Assembly: GCF_008710705.1 (NCBI RefSeq)
Contig: NZ_VYRZ01000002.1
Coordinates: 744,001 to 808,000, forward strand
Direction of reading: 5' to 3'
DNA: 64,000 nt
Source: Microbacterium radiodurans
Lineage (GTDB): Bacteria > Actinomycetota > Actinomycetes > Actinomycetales > Microbacteriaceae
This document shows, piece after piece, positions 54,195 to 62,464 of this stretch. The position numbers and the translations under genes were made by a program. A model generated the notes under the pieces. The model made no database searches, was not told the DNA's origin, and worked only from the letters and a program-made list of their open reading frames with translations. Every line of letters begins with the position of its first letter. Position 1 is the first letter of the stretch.

Positions 54195-54514
54195 CCGAGT
54201 CGATTCGCGACGCCGTGGGACCGCCGATGACGTCGGCGCCCCACGGCGCCGCGTATTCGCGTAGCATTCAAGAGTCGGCGCCTCTCAGGCGCCTCTCCGT
54301 CGACGTTCTCCGTCGTCGTGCACGCCGAATCATCCAGCCATCGATCTACCGCCGAGAGCCCACTCGCTCCGGCCAGCGCACCGGCATCGCCGCCCGCAGC
54401 GCACACATCAGCGAACGCATCCACGTTCGCCCCCACGCTCCGCGACAGCACCGCCGTCACGGTTATCCGGATCATCACAGCGGTGGTCTCAGAACACAGA
54501 AGGAAAATGACGAC
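54195..54514. other. Gene-free 320-base leader of the cold-shock gene
   Basis: No supported gene. It includes a GGCGCC-TCTCA-GGCGCC hairpin (54277-54293) and a possible -10 (TAGCAT, 54262-54267) without a clear -35. The remainder is probably the long 5' leader of cspA, as in other cold-shock mRNAs. AAGGAA (54500-54505) is the ribosome site. Reading frames that run through it into cspA are Ser/Thr/Ala-rich and judged chance. Confidence 0.6.
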
Positions 54515-54718
54515 ATGGCCACTGGCACCGTCAAATGGTTCAACTCCGAAAAGGGCTTCGGCTTCATCGCTCCCGACGACGGCACGGCCGACGTCTTCGC
54601 GCACTTCAGCGCCATCGCCGGCTCGGGCCACCGCAACCTCTTCGAGAACCAGAAGGTCGAATTCGACGTCGAGCAGGGCCAGAAGGGCCTGCAGGCGACG
54701 AACATCCGCGCTCTCTGA
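54515..54718 (+). CDS. cspA: Cold-shock protein (CspA family)
   Basis: A 67-residue OB-fold RNA chaperone, the exact family length. Both nucleic-acid-binding motifs are present: RNP1 [10 protein letters not shown] and RNP2 VFAHFSAI. The N-terminus is [17 protein letters not shown]. It binds single-stranded RNA or DNA and resolves secondary structures, often after cold shock. A long leader region precedes it and a hairpin follows 16 bases after the stop. Confidence 0.98.
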   Translation: MATGTVKWFNSEKGFGFIAPDDGTADVFAHFSAIAGSGHRNLFENQKVEFDVEQGQKGLQATNIRAL

Positions 54719-54734
54719 GCGTCACTGACGCACG

Positions 54735-54764
54735 ACGGGGTCGGTCCGAGAGGACCGGCCCCGT
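54735..54764. terminator. Hairpin between cspA and the galactanase gene
   Basis: ACGGGGTCGGTCC (54735-54747) pairs with GGACCGGCCCCGT (54752-54764) around a GAGA loop. It is a 13-bp stem with one T-G wobble. It lies between two convergent genes and can serve both. No T-tract is seen. Confidence 0.75.
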
Positions 54765-54771
54765 TCGCGTT

Positions 54772-56424
54772 TCAGCCGACCCGCTCCACGCGGACGTCGT
54801 CGACGTTCATCCAGCCGCCCGCCTGCGCGTCGGTGAGGAACCCGATCGTGAGGGACCCACTCGTGACCGGGACCTCGATCGCCACGCGTCGCCAGTCGCT
54901 GCTGCTCACCGGGAGCGAGGCCTGCTGCTCGGAGCCGCCGGCGTTCTTCGCATAGAGGTAGGCGGCGTTCTGGCCGCCGCCGTTCAGGGTCCAGGCCGAG
55001 ATCCGGTAGGTTCCGGCGGACAGACCCGTAAACGTCTGATAGATCGAGGCCGTGTACGGCGTCGACTTCCAGAAGGTGAGCTTGAACTCTCCGACGACGG
55101 CGGGGTCCTGTGTGAACACCGCGTTCGCGTGCGCACCGCCCGGTGACCACACGCCCCAGCCGGTCGGCGTGTTCGTGTAGCCGTCCTGCTCGAATCCGCC
55201 GTTGACCGCGAGGTCGGCCGGCGGGACCTCGTCGAAGACGTCGAGTGTCGCGAGCGCTTCACCGGACCAGTCGAACAGCGTCTGGTTGTCCCACGGGTTG
55301 GACAATACGCCGCCGTCGTCGTTGTCGAGCTTTCCGGCCTCGCTGCCCCAGTTCGCGCCGGGCACGGGGAGCCAACCCGGCTCCCACCAGATGAGCCCGC
55401 GACCGCGGCCGTTCGGAACGGATCGGACGATGTCCCGCAGATCACGCAGGAACGCCGTCTGGCCGGCGACGGTCGCGGGATAGCCGCCGGCCGCCTCCTC
55501 GGCCAGGTAGAACGAGTTGCCGAGGCCGTCGCCGTCGCCGAGCGTCCACCCGTAGGCCGTCTCGACGATCAGCACGTCCTTTCCGTAGCGCGCACTGATG
55601 TCGTTGAGGTTGACCGCGAGCTCGCCCATGGTGCCGTGCCAGAACGGGTAGTACGACAGGCCGATGATGTCGAAGGGCACCCCGTGGGCGGTGATCTCAT
55701 CGAACCACCAGCGGTAGAGGGCGTTGTCGCCGCCGTGATCGAGGTGCAGCACGATCTCAATGTCCTCGCCCGGCGCCAGGGCGGCGTCGACACCGTCGAT
55801 GCCCGCGCTGAGGAGGTCGGCGAGCTGCGAGAAGTCCGAGACGCCGTTGCCCACTCTGCCGTGATCCCAGAGGATGCCGGCCGGGATCTCGTTGCCCATC
55901 TGCACCAGGTCGGGCAGAACACCCGCAGCACGCATCTGGTCGATCACATTGTTCGTGTAATCGTGCACGGTCGTCACGAGCTGAGGGTAGGACAGGGTCC
56001 GCCAGGCTTTCGGCACCGTCTGCGTGCCCGGGTCCGCCCACCAGTCGCTGAGATGGAAGTCGAGCAAAATGTCCATTCCCGCGGCCTGTGCACGCTGGGC
56101 GGTGGCGATCGTCGTGGCGAGGTCGTTCGTGCCGCCGCCGTAGGGCTCGCCCGAGACGGTGTACGGGTCGACCCACAAGCGGAGCCGAGCGAGGTTCATA
56201 CCGGAATCGGCCATGATCTCGATCGGATCACCGGCGGCCCCTCCGCGGGAGAACTGCCCACCAAGCGACTCGACCTCGTGGATCATCCCGAGATCGCCTC
56301 CCATCACGAAGTCGTCCGGATCGAAGGCCGCCGTCGCGGCGGTCGCCGGCAGGCCGCCGACGATCAGAGCGGCTGCCGCCGCCGCGGCGAGCGCCGTTGC
56401 TCGCCGCCGTGGTCGCTGCGTCAT
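54772..56424 (-). CDS. Secreted GH53 endo-beta-1,4-galactanase with binding module
   Basis: An exported 550-residue arabinogalactan endo-beta-1,4-galactanase. A basic signal peptide with a hydrophobic core (ALAAAAAAALIVGGLPATA) ends near residue 32. The GH53 domain (about 35-395) carries the acid/base Glu in VQMGNEIPAGILW and the nucleophile Glu in LIVETAYGWT. The C-terminal ~140 residues (VNGGFEQDGYTNTPTGWG to VDDVRVERVG) form a jelly-roll binding module resembling CBM61, a galactan-binding family; that assignment is tentative. It is last in the galactan operon and should release galacto-oligosaccharides outside the cell. Confidence 0.93.
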   Translation of the reverse strand: MTQRPRRRATALAAAAAAALIVGGLPATAATAAFDPDDFVMGGDLGMIHEVESLGGQFSRGGAAGDPIEIMADSGMNLARLRLWVDPYTVSGEPYGGGTNDLATTIATAQRAQAAGMDILLDFHLSDWWADPGTQTVPKAWRTLSYPQLVTTVHDYTNNVIDQMRAAGVLPDLVQMGNEIPAGILWDHGRVGNGVSDFSQLADLLSAGIDGVDAALAPGEDIEIVLHLDHGGDNALYRWWFDEITAHGVPFDIIGLSYYPFWHGTMGELAVNLNDISARYGKDVLIVETAYGWTLGDGDGLGNSFYLAEEAAGGYPATVAGQTAFLRDLRDIVRSVPNGRGRGLIWWEPGWLPVPGANWGSEAGKLDNDDGGVLSNPWDNQTLFDWSGEALATLDVFDEVPPADLAVNGGFEQDGYTNTPTGWGVWSPGGAHANAVFTQDPAVVGEFKLTFWKSTPYTASIYQTFTGLSAGTYRISAWTLNGGGQNAAYLYAKNAGGSEQQASLPVSSSDWRRVAIEVPVTSGSLTIGFLTDAQAGGWMNVDDVRVERVG

Positions 56425-56437
56425 AGCTGTTCTCCTC

Positions 56438-57592
56438 TCACCTGTCGGGGCGGCCGGTTGCCGCCCCGAGTGCGCTCAATGAGGCGAGCGCACGTCCGTG
56501 CTCGTCGAAAAGCGTCTGGTTCGCCCAGCCGTTTCCCGGCTCGGCGATGTCGTCTCCGTAGGCCATACCGGCCTCCGATGCCCAGGATGTCCCGGCGACG
56601 GGTAGCCATGCGGGCTCCCAATACACGACTCCCCTCCCCCGGCCGTCGGGAACGCCTCGCACGACAGCGGCGAGATCATCCAGATAACGCGCCTGGCCCG
56701 ATATCGACGCCGGGTAGACCGCGGCCGGTGACCCGGCGTCGAACATCGACGTGCCGGCGGGATTGTCGGGCCGGCGGGCATAGGCGGTCTCGACGACGAT
56801 GACGTCTTTGCGATATCGCTCGACGATGGCGTGGAGGTTGTCGCGCAGGTCGTCGAGCGAGCCGTGCCAGAGCGGGTAGTACGACAGGCCCACCGCGTCG
56901 AAGTCGACGTCGCGCGCGCTGATCTCGTCGAACCAGCGACGGTAGAGGTCGGCGGCGCCCCCGGCGTCGAGGTGCAGCACGATCCGCGAGCCCGGATCGC
57001 CGGCCCGCACCGCCGCCGATCCCGACTGCAGCAGCGCCGCAAGGCGGTCGTATTGCGCGCGAGCCTCTTCCTCGGCCGCCGGGGCGAAGCTCCGGCTCTC
57101 GAGGTCGTACCGAGGGACACGTCCGAAAGGCCACAGCATCCCGTTCGTCGTCTCATTGCCGACCTGCACCCACTCGGGGCTCCCCGCGATGGATCGCACC
57201 GCCTCGACCACCCGGGCCGTGTGGGCGGCGACGGCATCCCTCACCCCGGCGAAGTCGAGACCCTGCCAGGATCGCGGCAGTGACTGCTTCTTGGGATCGG
57301 CCCAGAAATCGCTGTAGTGCAGGTCGATCATGAGATCGAGACCCGCGGCTCGTGCGCGTTCGGCGAGACGGACGGTGGTGTCGAGATCGTTGGTTCCGCC
57401 TTGGTAGGGACGACCCTCGGCATCGGTGGGATCGACCCATACCCGCAGTCTCGCGAGGTTGACGCCGTGATCGGCGAGGATGCGGAACAGATCTCTCGTT
57501 CCGGCGGCATCCGAGAATGTTCCCCCGAGAGCCTCGACCTCGGCGGTCATCGACACGTCCGCACCTCGGACGGGCAGTGGCGTGATGGTCAT
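56438..57592 (-). CDS. Cytoplasmic GH53 galactanase
   Basis: A 384-residue GH53 enzyme without signal peptide or binding module. The acid/base Glu is in VQVGNETTNGMLW and the nucleophile in VIVVETAYARR, both intact. It starts MTITPLPVRGADVSMTAEVE at the ATG overlapping the permease stop (ATGA). Because it stays inside and sits directly after the permeases, it probably hydrolyses imported galacto-oligosaccharides. It lies 13 bases before the secreted paralogue. The two share the NLARLRxWVDP and YQGGTNDL-type blocks and likely arose by duplication. Confidence 0.92.
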   Translation of the reverse strand: MTITPLPVRGADVSMTAEVEALGGTFSDAAGTRDLFRILADHGVNLARLRVWVDPTDAEGRPYQGGTNDLDTTVRLAERARAAGLDLMIDLHYSDFWADPKKQSLPRSWQGLDFAGVRDAVAAHTARVVEAVRSIAGSPEWVQVGNETTNGMLWPFGRVPRYDLESRSFAPAAEEEARAQYDRLAALLQSGSAAVRAGDPGSRIVLHLDAGGAADLYRRWFDEISARDVDFDAVGLSYYPLWHGSLDDLRDNLHAIVERYRKDVIVVETAYARRPDNPAGTSMFDAGSPAAVYPASISGQARYLDDLAAVVRGVPDGRGRGVVYWEPAWLPVAGTSWASEAGMAYGDDIAEPGNGWANQTLFDEHGRALASLSALGAATGRPDR

Positions 57593-58422
57593 TCCTTCTC
57601 TCCTCCTTGCGCGAGCCCCGCGACCAGGTAGCGCTGGAGCACCATATAGAGCACCGTGATCGGCACCGCGACGAGGATGGCCCCTGCCGCAAAGGTCGTG
57701 AAGTCGTTCCGGGTCTGATCCGAGATCAGCTGGAACAGTCCTATCGCGACGGTGTAGTTCTCCGGGCTGCTTATCAACAGGCGCGGCAGGATGAAGTCCA
57801 TCCACGGCACGGCGAACTGGGTCACCGCCACGAACGTCAGCATCGGAGTCATGAGCGGCAGCAGGATGCGCGTGAAGATCTGCAGGTGGGACGCACCGTC
57901 GAGGACGGCCGCCTCGTCGAGACTCGTCGAGATGCCGTCGAGGTAACCCTTGAGCAGCCAGATGTTGTACGGCACCGCGGCGGCGACGCTCGCGATGACC
58001 AGGCCCGCGAGGCTGTCGAGCAGGCCGAAGGTGAGATACAGGATGTAGATCGCGATGGCGGTCATGAACGTCGGGAAGATCTGGATGACGAGCATGACCA
58101 GCAACCCGATGCGGCGGCCCGAGAAACGGAGTCGCGCGAAGACGTAGGCGGCGATCGCCGACAGCAGCACGCTGAGCACCATGTTCGACACCGCGACGAT
58201 GAGCGAGTTGCCGTACCAGGTTGCGAACGGCGTCTCGGCGAACAGCCGGACGTAGTTGGCGAACGTCGGATCGGTCGGGATGGCCGATGCCTGCGCGAGC
58301 GACCGTCCCGAGCCGAGTGATGATCCGACGATCCACGCCAGCGGGTACAGAACGATGACCGCGACGACGGCGAGCTCGACGTGGATGAGGACGGTGATGA
58401 GACGGCTTCGAGTTCTACGCAT
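57589..58422 (-). CDS. ABC sugar transporter permease (MalG/GanQ type)
   Basis: Inner-membrane permease of 277 residues with six predicted membrane segments. The EAA loop, which contacts the ATPase, reads EAAVLDGASHLQIFTRILLP. The family is CUT1 binding-protein-dependent transporters. It overlaps the upstream permease gene by 8 bases and the cytoplasmic GH53 by 4. Together with its partner it should import galactan-derived oligosaccharides, by analogy with the GanSPQ system of Bacillus; the substrate is inferred from the flanking galactanases. Confidence 0.93.
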   Translation of the reverse strand: MRRTRSRLITVLIHVELAVVAVIVLYPLAWIVGSSLGSGRSLAQASAIPTDPTFANYVRLFAETPFATWYGNSLIVAVSNMVLSVLLSAIAAYVFARLRFSGRRIGLLVMLVIQIFPTFMTAIAIYILYLTFGLLDSLAGLVIASVAAAVPYNIWLLKGYLDGISTSLDEAAVLDGASHLQIFTRILLPLMTPMLTFVAVTQFAVPWMDFILPRLLISSPENYTVAIGLFQLISDQTRNDFTTFAAGAILVAVPITVLYMVLQRYLVAGLAQGGEKE

Positions 58423-59791
58423 CGGCGAACGCCTTCGAACGACGCAGGCTCCACACCGAGAAGCTTCCGACGACGACGAAGATCAGGATCGACATCACCG
58501 AAGCGATGTCGTACAGACCGTTGTCGAGCGTGAGCTTGTAGAGCCAGGTGATGAGGATGTCCGTGCTGCCGGCGTACCGGTAGTCGGGGTTGGCGGGACC
58601 GCCTTGGGTGAGGAAGTAGATGACCCCGAAGTTGTTAAAGTTGGCGACGAACGACAGCACGATGAGCGGCGCCGTCGCTCGCAGCACGATCGGGAGGGTG
58701 ATGTAGCGCACCTGTTGCGCCGCGGAGGCGCCCTCGATGCGGGCCGCCTCGAAATAGCTCGGCGAGATATTGGTCAGTGCACCGCTGACGAGGGCCATGA
58801 AGTACGGGAAGCCGAGCCACAGGCCGACCAGCAGCGCGATGATTCGTGCGAGCCACGGATTCGCCGGGTCGGTGAGCCACATCACTCGTTCAGGCGTCAC
58901 GCCCGTGTCGACGAGGAATTGGCTGATCGGACCGAACTGGCCGTTGAACATCGAGCGGAAGACCAGCGCGGAGATCATCGCCGGCACCGCCCAGGGGAGG
59001 AAGAAGATGCTTCGCCACAGGCGGGGGAAGCGGACGCGCCGACTCGAGACGAGCACCGCCTGCGCGAACCCGAACACGTACGTCGTCGCCGTCGCGAGCA
59101 CCGCCCACGTGATCGTCCACCCGAGCACGCCGAAGAACGTCGCACCCCAAGCGCCGGCACCGAGCAGCTGCCCGAAGTTCGCCAACCCGACCCATTCGAC
59201 GAGCTGCAGGGGAGGCAACGTGTCGTCGCTGTAGTCGGTGAAGGCGATGAGGATGCCGAAGATGACGGGGAGGGCCGTCACGAACAGCAGCAGGACGAGG
59301 GTCGGGGCGAGCACGAGGTACGGGAACGACTTCTGCCGGACATCGCGGGCCCAGGACCCGACGCCGATGCGCTCGCCGGTCTCGAGGAAGCGCCGTCGCG
59401 TGCGAACGGCATCCCGCACGGCCCACACCGACAGGGCGAGGAGCAGAAGCAGGACGAGGACGGCGATGATCCCGTTCACCATCAGGACGATCGAATGGTC
59501 ACCGGCCGAGAGCCCCGCCACTGTCATCGCCCTCGGCTGCGTTCCCAATGTCACGAGACCCCAGATGCCACGGATGAAGAAGCCACCGTGGGTCCGCGGA
59601 GTGTAGCCGCCGAGGTTCGCGTAATGCCCCGTCGAGGCCTCGAGGGCGACCGCGAGCAGGGCCACGCCGGCCAGCCCCACGCCCTTCGCCCACTCGCGGT
59701 TGAGCACCTGGCCGAGACCCGGCACCAGCGCGGAGGCGAGCCCGAACGCCCACGGCGCCGTCGGGCTCGCTCCGCGATGATGCGGGGTCAC
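58415..59791 (-). CDS. ABC sugar transporter permease (MalF/GanP type)
   Basis: Inner-membrane permease of 458 residues, longer than usual (about 300). Extra N-terminal membrane segments (about 12-140, ALVPGLGQVLNREWAKGVG and later) precede the canonical six-segment core starting FPYLVLAPTLVLLLFV. Similar extensions occur in MalF and GanP. The EAA loop reads EAARIEGASAAQQVRYITLP. The GTG start overlaps the binding-protein stop as GTGA. Confidence 0.93.
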   Translation of the reverse strand: MTPHHRGASPTAPWAFGLASALVPGLGQVLNREWAKGVGLAGVALLAVALEASTGHYANLGGYTPRTHGGFFIRGIWGLVTLGTQPRAMTVAGLSAGDHSIVLMVNGIIAVLVLLLLLALSVWAVRDAVRTRRRFLETGERIGVGSWARDVRQKSFPYLVLAPTLVLLLFVTALPVIFGILIAFTDYSDDTLPPLQLVEWVGLANFGQLLGAGAWGATFFGVLGWTITWAVLATATTYVFGFAQAVLVSSRRVRFPRLWRSIFFLPWAVPAMISALVFRSMFNGQFGPISQFLVDTGVTPERVMWLTDPANPWLARIIALLVGLWLGFPYFMALVSGALTNISPSYFEAARIEGASAAQQVRYITLPIVLRATAPLIVLSFVANFNNFGVIYFLTQGGPANPDYRYAGSTDILITWLYKLTLDNGLYDIASVMSILIFVVVGSFSVWSLRRSKAFADA

Positions 59792-61107
59792 TCCCCCAGC
59801 CCGGTCAGGTCGGCGTAACCCGCGACCGCCTGCTGCTGGGCGGTGGGCGCTTCGAGGACACCGTCCCACACGCTTGCGACGAGGGTGTTCCCGACGGTCC
59901 AGAGCTCGTCGCCGACGTCGGCGATGAGATCCGACCGCTCGGCCTGCGCGAGGATGCCGCCCGCGTGCTGGTCGTCGGCGAGGCCCGGGATGCCCGCCGC
60001 ATTTTCGCTCGTCAACGCGGGGATGCCGCCCGTCGTTGCGTACAGGGCGGCGGCGGCCTCGTCCGAGGCGAGGAACGCGGCGAACACCCGAGCCGCGCCG
60101 GGGTGCTCCGAGTAGCCCGAGACCGCGGCCACGCCGAGGCCCGCGAGAGTCGCGGGCTCCTCACCGCCGTCCACAGCCGGCAGCGTGGTCACGCCGAATT
60201 CGAAGCCCGCGTCCTCGCCCGCGGTGGTGAAGTCGCCGATCGCCCACGGGCCCGTGACCACGTACGGAGTCTGCCCCTTGGCGAACTCCATCTCGATGGA
60301 GTCCCACGTGGCGTCGGCGGAGTTGACCTGCCAGAGGTCGCGGAGCGCGCCGTAGTACTCGAGCCCCGCGGTCAGAGCGGGCTCGCCGAGGCCGGGATCG
60401 GCGGCGTCGCCGGTGAGATGCCATCCGAGCGAGGTCAGCACGGGGTAGGCGTAGTAGAGCTGACCGCTCAGCCAGCGAATGGTCCAGCGATTCGCGCGCG
60501 GGTCGTTGTACGTCGACGCGAGTTCGCGGATCTGCTCCCATGTCTGCGCGGGCTCACTCGTACCCGTCAGCTGCTGCAGAAGCGTCTTGTTGTAGAACAG
60601 CGCGATCGATTCGGTCGAAACCGGCACCCCGTAGAGGTCGCCGTCGCGACTGACGACACCCGCGAAGGTCTCGCCGACACGCTCGGTGATCTCGGTGTCG
60701 TATTCCCCCAACGGTGCCGCCACCCCGGAGTCGATCGCTCCCGAGAGGTCGGTGAAGTTCGTGAAGTACACGTCCGCGCCGGTGCCCGCCTCGCCGTCGA
60801 GCTCCATCTTCGCCACGGCATCGACCTTCGACACCGTCGTCAGCTCGATACGGACATCGGGATACTCCGCGGTGAACGCCTCGACGAGCGCGTCACCGTA
60901 CTCGGGATACTCCACCCAGACCTTCAGCGGCGCCTCTCCGCTGGCGACGTCGGGCTCGATCTCATACGCGCCTGCCTCGGCATCCCACGTAAGGGTCGAC
61001 TCCGCGACCTCCGGCGCCGTGGAGCAGCCGGCGAGGAACGCCAATGCGAGAACGGTGACGGTTCCCAGCGCGGTTCGGGTGATGAGTGCTGTGTTGCGTG
61101 TGGCCAT
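59788..61107 (-). CDS. Extracellular sugar-binding lipoprotein
   Basis: Solute-binding protein of 439 residues of the CUT1 (MalE-like) family. The signal peptide ends in the lipobox LALAFLAGC, so Cys28 should be lipidated and the protein anchored outside the membrane. KVWVEYPEYGDALVEAFTAEYP opens the mature fold, and VTGPWAIGDF is a typical binding-cleft motif. The first gene of the operon, it sits below a palindrome at 61127-61148. Likely ligands are beta-1,4-galacto-oligosaccharides, inferred from the two GH53 genes downstream. Confidence 0.94.
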   Translation of the reverse strand: MATRNTALITRTALGTVTVLALAFLAGCSTAPEVAESTLTWDAEAGAYEIEPDVASGEAPLKVWVEYPEYGDALVEAFTAEYPDVRIELTTVSKVDAVAKMELDGEAGTGADVYFTNFTDLSGAIDSGVAAPLGEYDTEITERVGETFAGVVSRDGDLYGVPVSTESIALFYNKTLLQQLTGTSEPAQTWEQIRELASTYNDPRANRWTIRWLSGQLYYAYPVLTSLGWHLTGDAADPGLGEPALTAGLEYYGALRDLWQVNSADATWDSIEMEFAKGQTPYVVTGPWAIGDFTTAGEDAGFEFGVTTLPAVDGGEEPATLAGLGVAAVSGYSEHPGAARVFAAFLASDEAAAALYATTGGIPALTSENAAGIPGLADDQHAGGILAQAERSDLIADVGDELWTVGNTLVASVWDGVLEAPTAQQQAVAGYADLTGLGE

Positions 61108-61126
61108 GCGAACTCCCTCGTTGCTG

Positions 61127-61148
61127 TGACTGTGACCGGTCCCAGTCA
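61127..61148 (-). promoter_or_regulatory. Near-perfect 22-bp palindrome before the galactan operon
   Basis: The halves TGACTGTGACC and GGTCCCAGTCA are inverted repeats with one mismatch in 11 pairs, centred on CCGG. It ends 20 bases before the binding-protein ATG. A size and symmetry like this suits a dimeric repressor such as a LacI-family sugar regulator; none is encoded in the window. TTGACT on the coding strand (61149-61144) may be a -35 but no matching -10 is clear. Confidence 0.6.
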
Positions 61149-61292
61149 AGTGACGCGGTCGCCTCGAGTCCATGACGGTAATGGCAGACCGCCGGTTCTG
61201 GCGCGAGCTCTCCCCTGGGGAGGAGTCGCTTCCGGGTGACGGCACAGCAGTTCCGTTCGCGTTCGTGAGGATGTCACTGACACAGTGGTCTC

Positions 61293-62327
61293 ATGAGCTC
61301 GACGACGACCATCGCCCTCGATCCGCAATCCATCCGCTCAGCGGTCGACGAGGCGCCGTTCACCGGGGTCATCCGGGTCGACGCGGGCGCCGCCTCTCTC
61401 TGGCGGAGCGAGCACGGGCTCGCCGATCGCGCGAGCGAGGTTCCGGTGGCGGCGTTCACGCGATTCGCGATCGCCTCCGGCAGCAAGGCGTTCACTGCGC
61501 TCGCGGTCATGCGGCTCGTCGAGAGCGGGGACCTGTCCCTCGACACGACGGCCCGCTCGGTGCTCGGTGCGGACCTCCCGCTGGTGGACGATGCCGTCAC
61601 CGTGGAGCAGCTCCTCGGACACACGTCCGGCATCGGCGACTACATCGACGAAGACGACGACCTCGACGTATCCGAGTTCTTCCTCGCCGCGCCGGTGCAC
61701 ACGCTGACGAGCGCCGAGGCGTTCCTGCCCCTCCTCGACGGCATCCCGGCGAAAGCGGCACCCGGTGACGGGTTCGCCTACTGCAACAGCGGCTACGTCC
61801 TGCTCGCGATCATCGTGGAGCGGGTGACGGGGCGCGGGTACCACGAGGTGGTGCAGGAGCTCGTGCTCGATCCGGCCGGGCTGACCGAGACGGGCTTCCC
61901 CCGCACCGACGAGCTCGGCGCCGACCACGCGCGCGGCTACGTCTTCGATGAGGGGCTGCGGGTCAACACGCTGCACCTCCCGGTGCGGGCGAACGGCGAC
62001 GGCGGCGCGTCGACGACGGCATCCGACGTCCACCGCTTCTGGCAGGCGCTCTTCGCCGGCCGCATCGTCTCGACCGAGACCGTCGCCCGGATGGTCGAAC
62101 CGCGATCGCACGACGAGGACGAGGGGATGCGGTACGGCCTGGGCTTCTGGCTGAATGAGACCGGCACCGGCGTCGTCCTCGAGGGGTGCGACGTCGGAGC
62201 ATCGTTCCGGTCGGTGCATCATCCCGGGACCGCGACCACCGCGACGGTCATGAGCAGCACGGCCGACGGCGCGTGGCCGGTGGCCCGGGTGCTCGCCAAC
62301 GCGGTCGCCGCACTCGACCCGGCCTGA
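61293..62327 (+). CDS. Serine hydrolase, class C beta-lactamase fold
   Basis: A 344-residue serine hydrolase/penicillin-binding-like enzyme. The SxxK nucleophile motif is SGSKAFTAL (Ser62, Lys65), the YxN motif is YCNSGYVLL, and a C-terminal KTG-like position is not clear (VHHPGTATTATV occupies that area). No signal peptide is seen, so it is probably cytoplasmic and may be an esterase or D-aminopeptidase rather than a beta-lactamase. It is divergent from the galactan operon, with 185 bases between them. Confidence 0.88.
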   Translation: MSSTTTIALDPQSIRSAVDEAPFTGVIRVDAGAASLWRSEHGLADRASEVPVAAFTRFAIASGSKAFTALAVMRLVESGDLSLDTTARSVLGADLPLVDDAVTVEQLLGHTSGIGDYIDEDDDLDVSEFFLAAPVHTLTSAEAFLPLLDGIPAKAAPGDGFAYCNSGYVLLAIIVERVTGRGYHEVVQELVLDPAGLTETGFPRTDELGADHARGYVFDEGLRVNTLHLPVRANGDGGASTTASDVHRFWQALFAGRIVSTETVARMVEPRSHDEDEGMRYGLGFWLNETGTGVVLEGCDVGASFRSVHHPGTATTATVMSSTADGAWPVARVLANAVAALDPA

Positions 62328-62361
62328 CCCCGGCCGGCGCCGCCCGGCGCCGGTTCTCGCC

Positions 62362-62427
62362 GAGACAGCACCCGTGCGCCGAGACAGCGGCTGGCAACCG
62401 CCGTCTCGGCGCGCATCTGCTGTCTCG
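62362..62427 (+). repeat. 66-bp palindromic element, copy B
   Basis: The outer arms GAGACAGCA (62362-62370) and TGCTGTCTC, and inner arms GCGCCGAGA and TCTCGGCGC, pair around a central loop, with a mismatched stretch between them. It matches copy A (41869-41934, minus strand) over 66 bases without gaps. The arm base T in copy A that pairs with A is G pairing with C here, a compensatory change. It lies between two rightward genes. Confidence 0.78.
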
Positions 62428-62464
62428 CGAGCCGGGGCGAGCGGACGACGCGTAGGCTTGATCG

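Noticed and set aside
54318-54728. Reading frame through the cspA leader
   Set aside because: Ser/Ala/Thr-rich, overlaps cspA in another frame, and shows no conserved feature.
62328-62464. Insertion sequence remnant around the palindromic element copy B
   Set aside because: No transposase fragment or target duplication flanks either copy; the elements are only 66 bp and structurally conserved.
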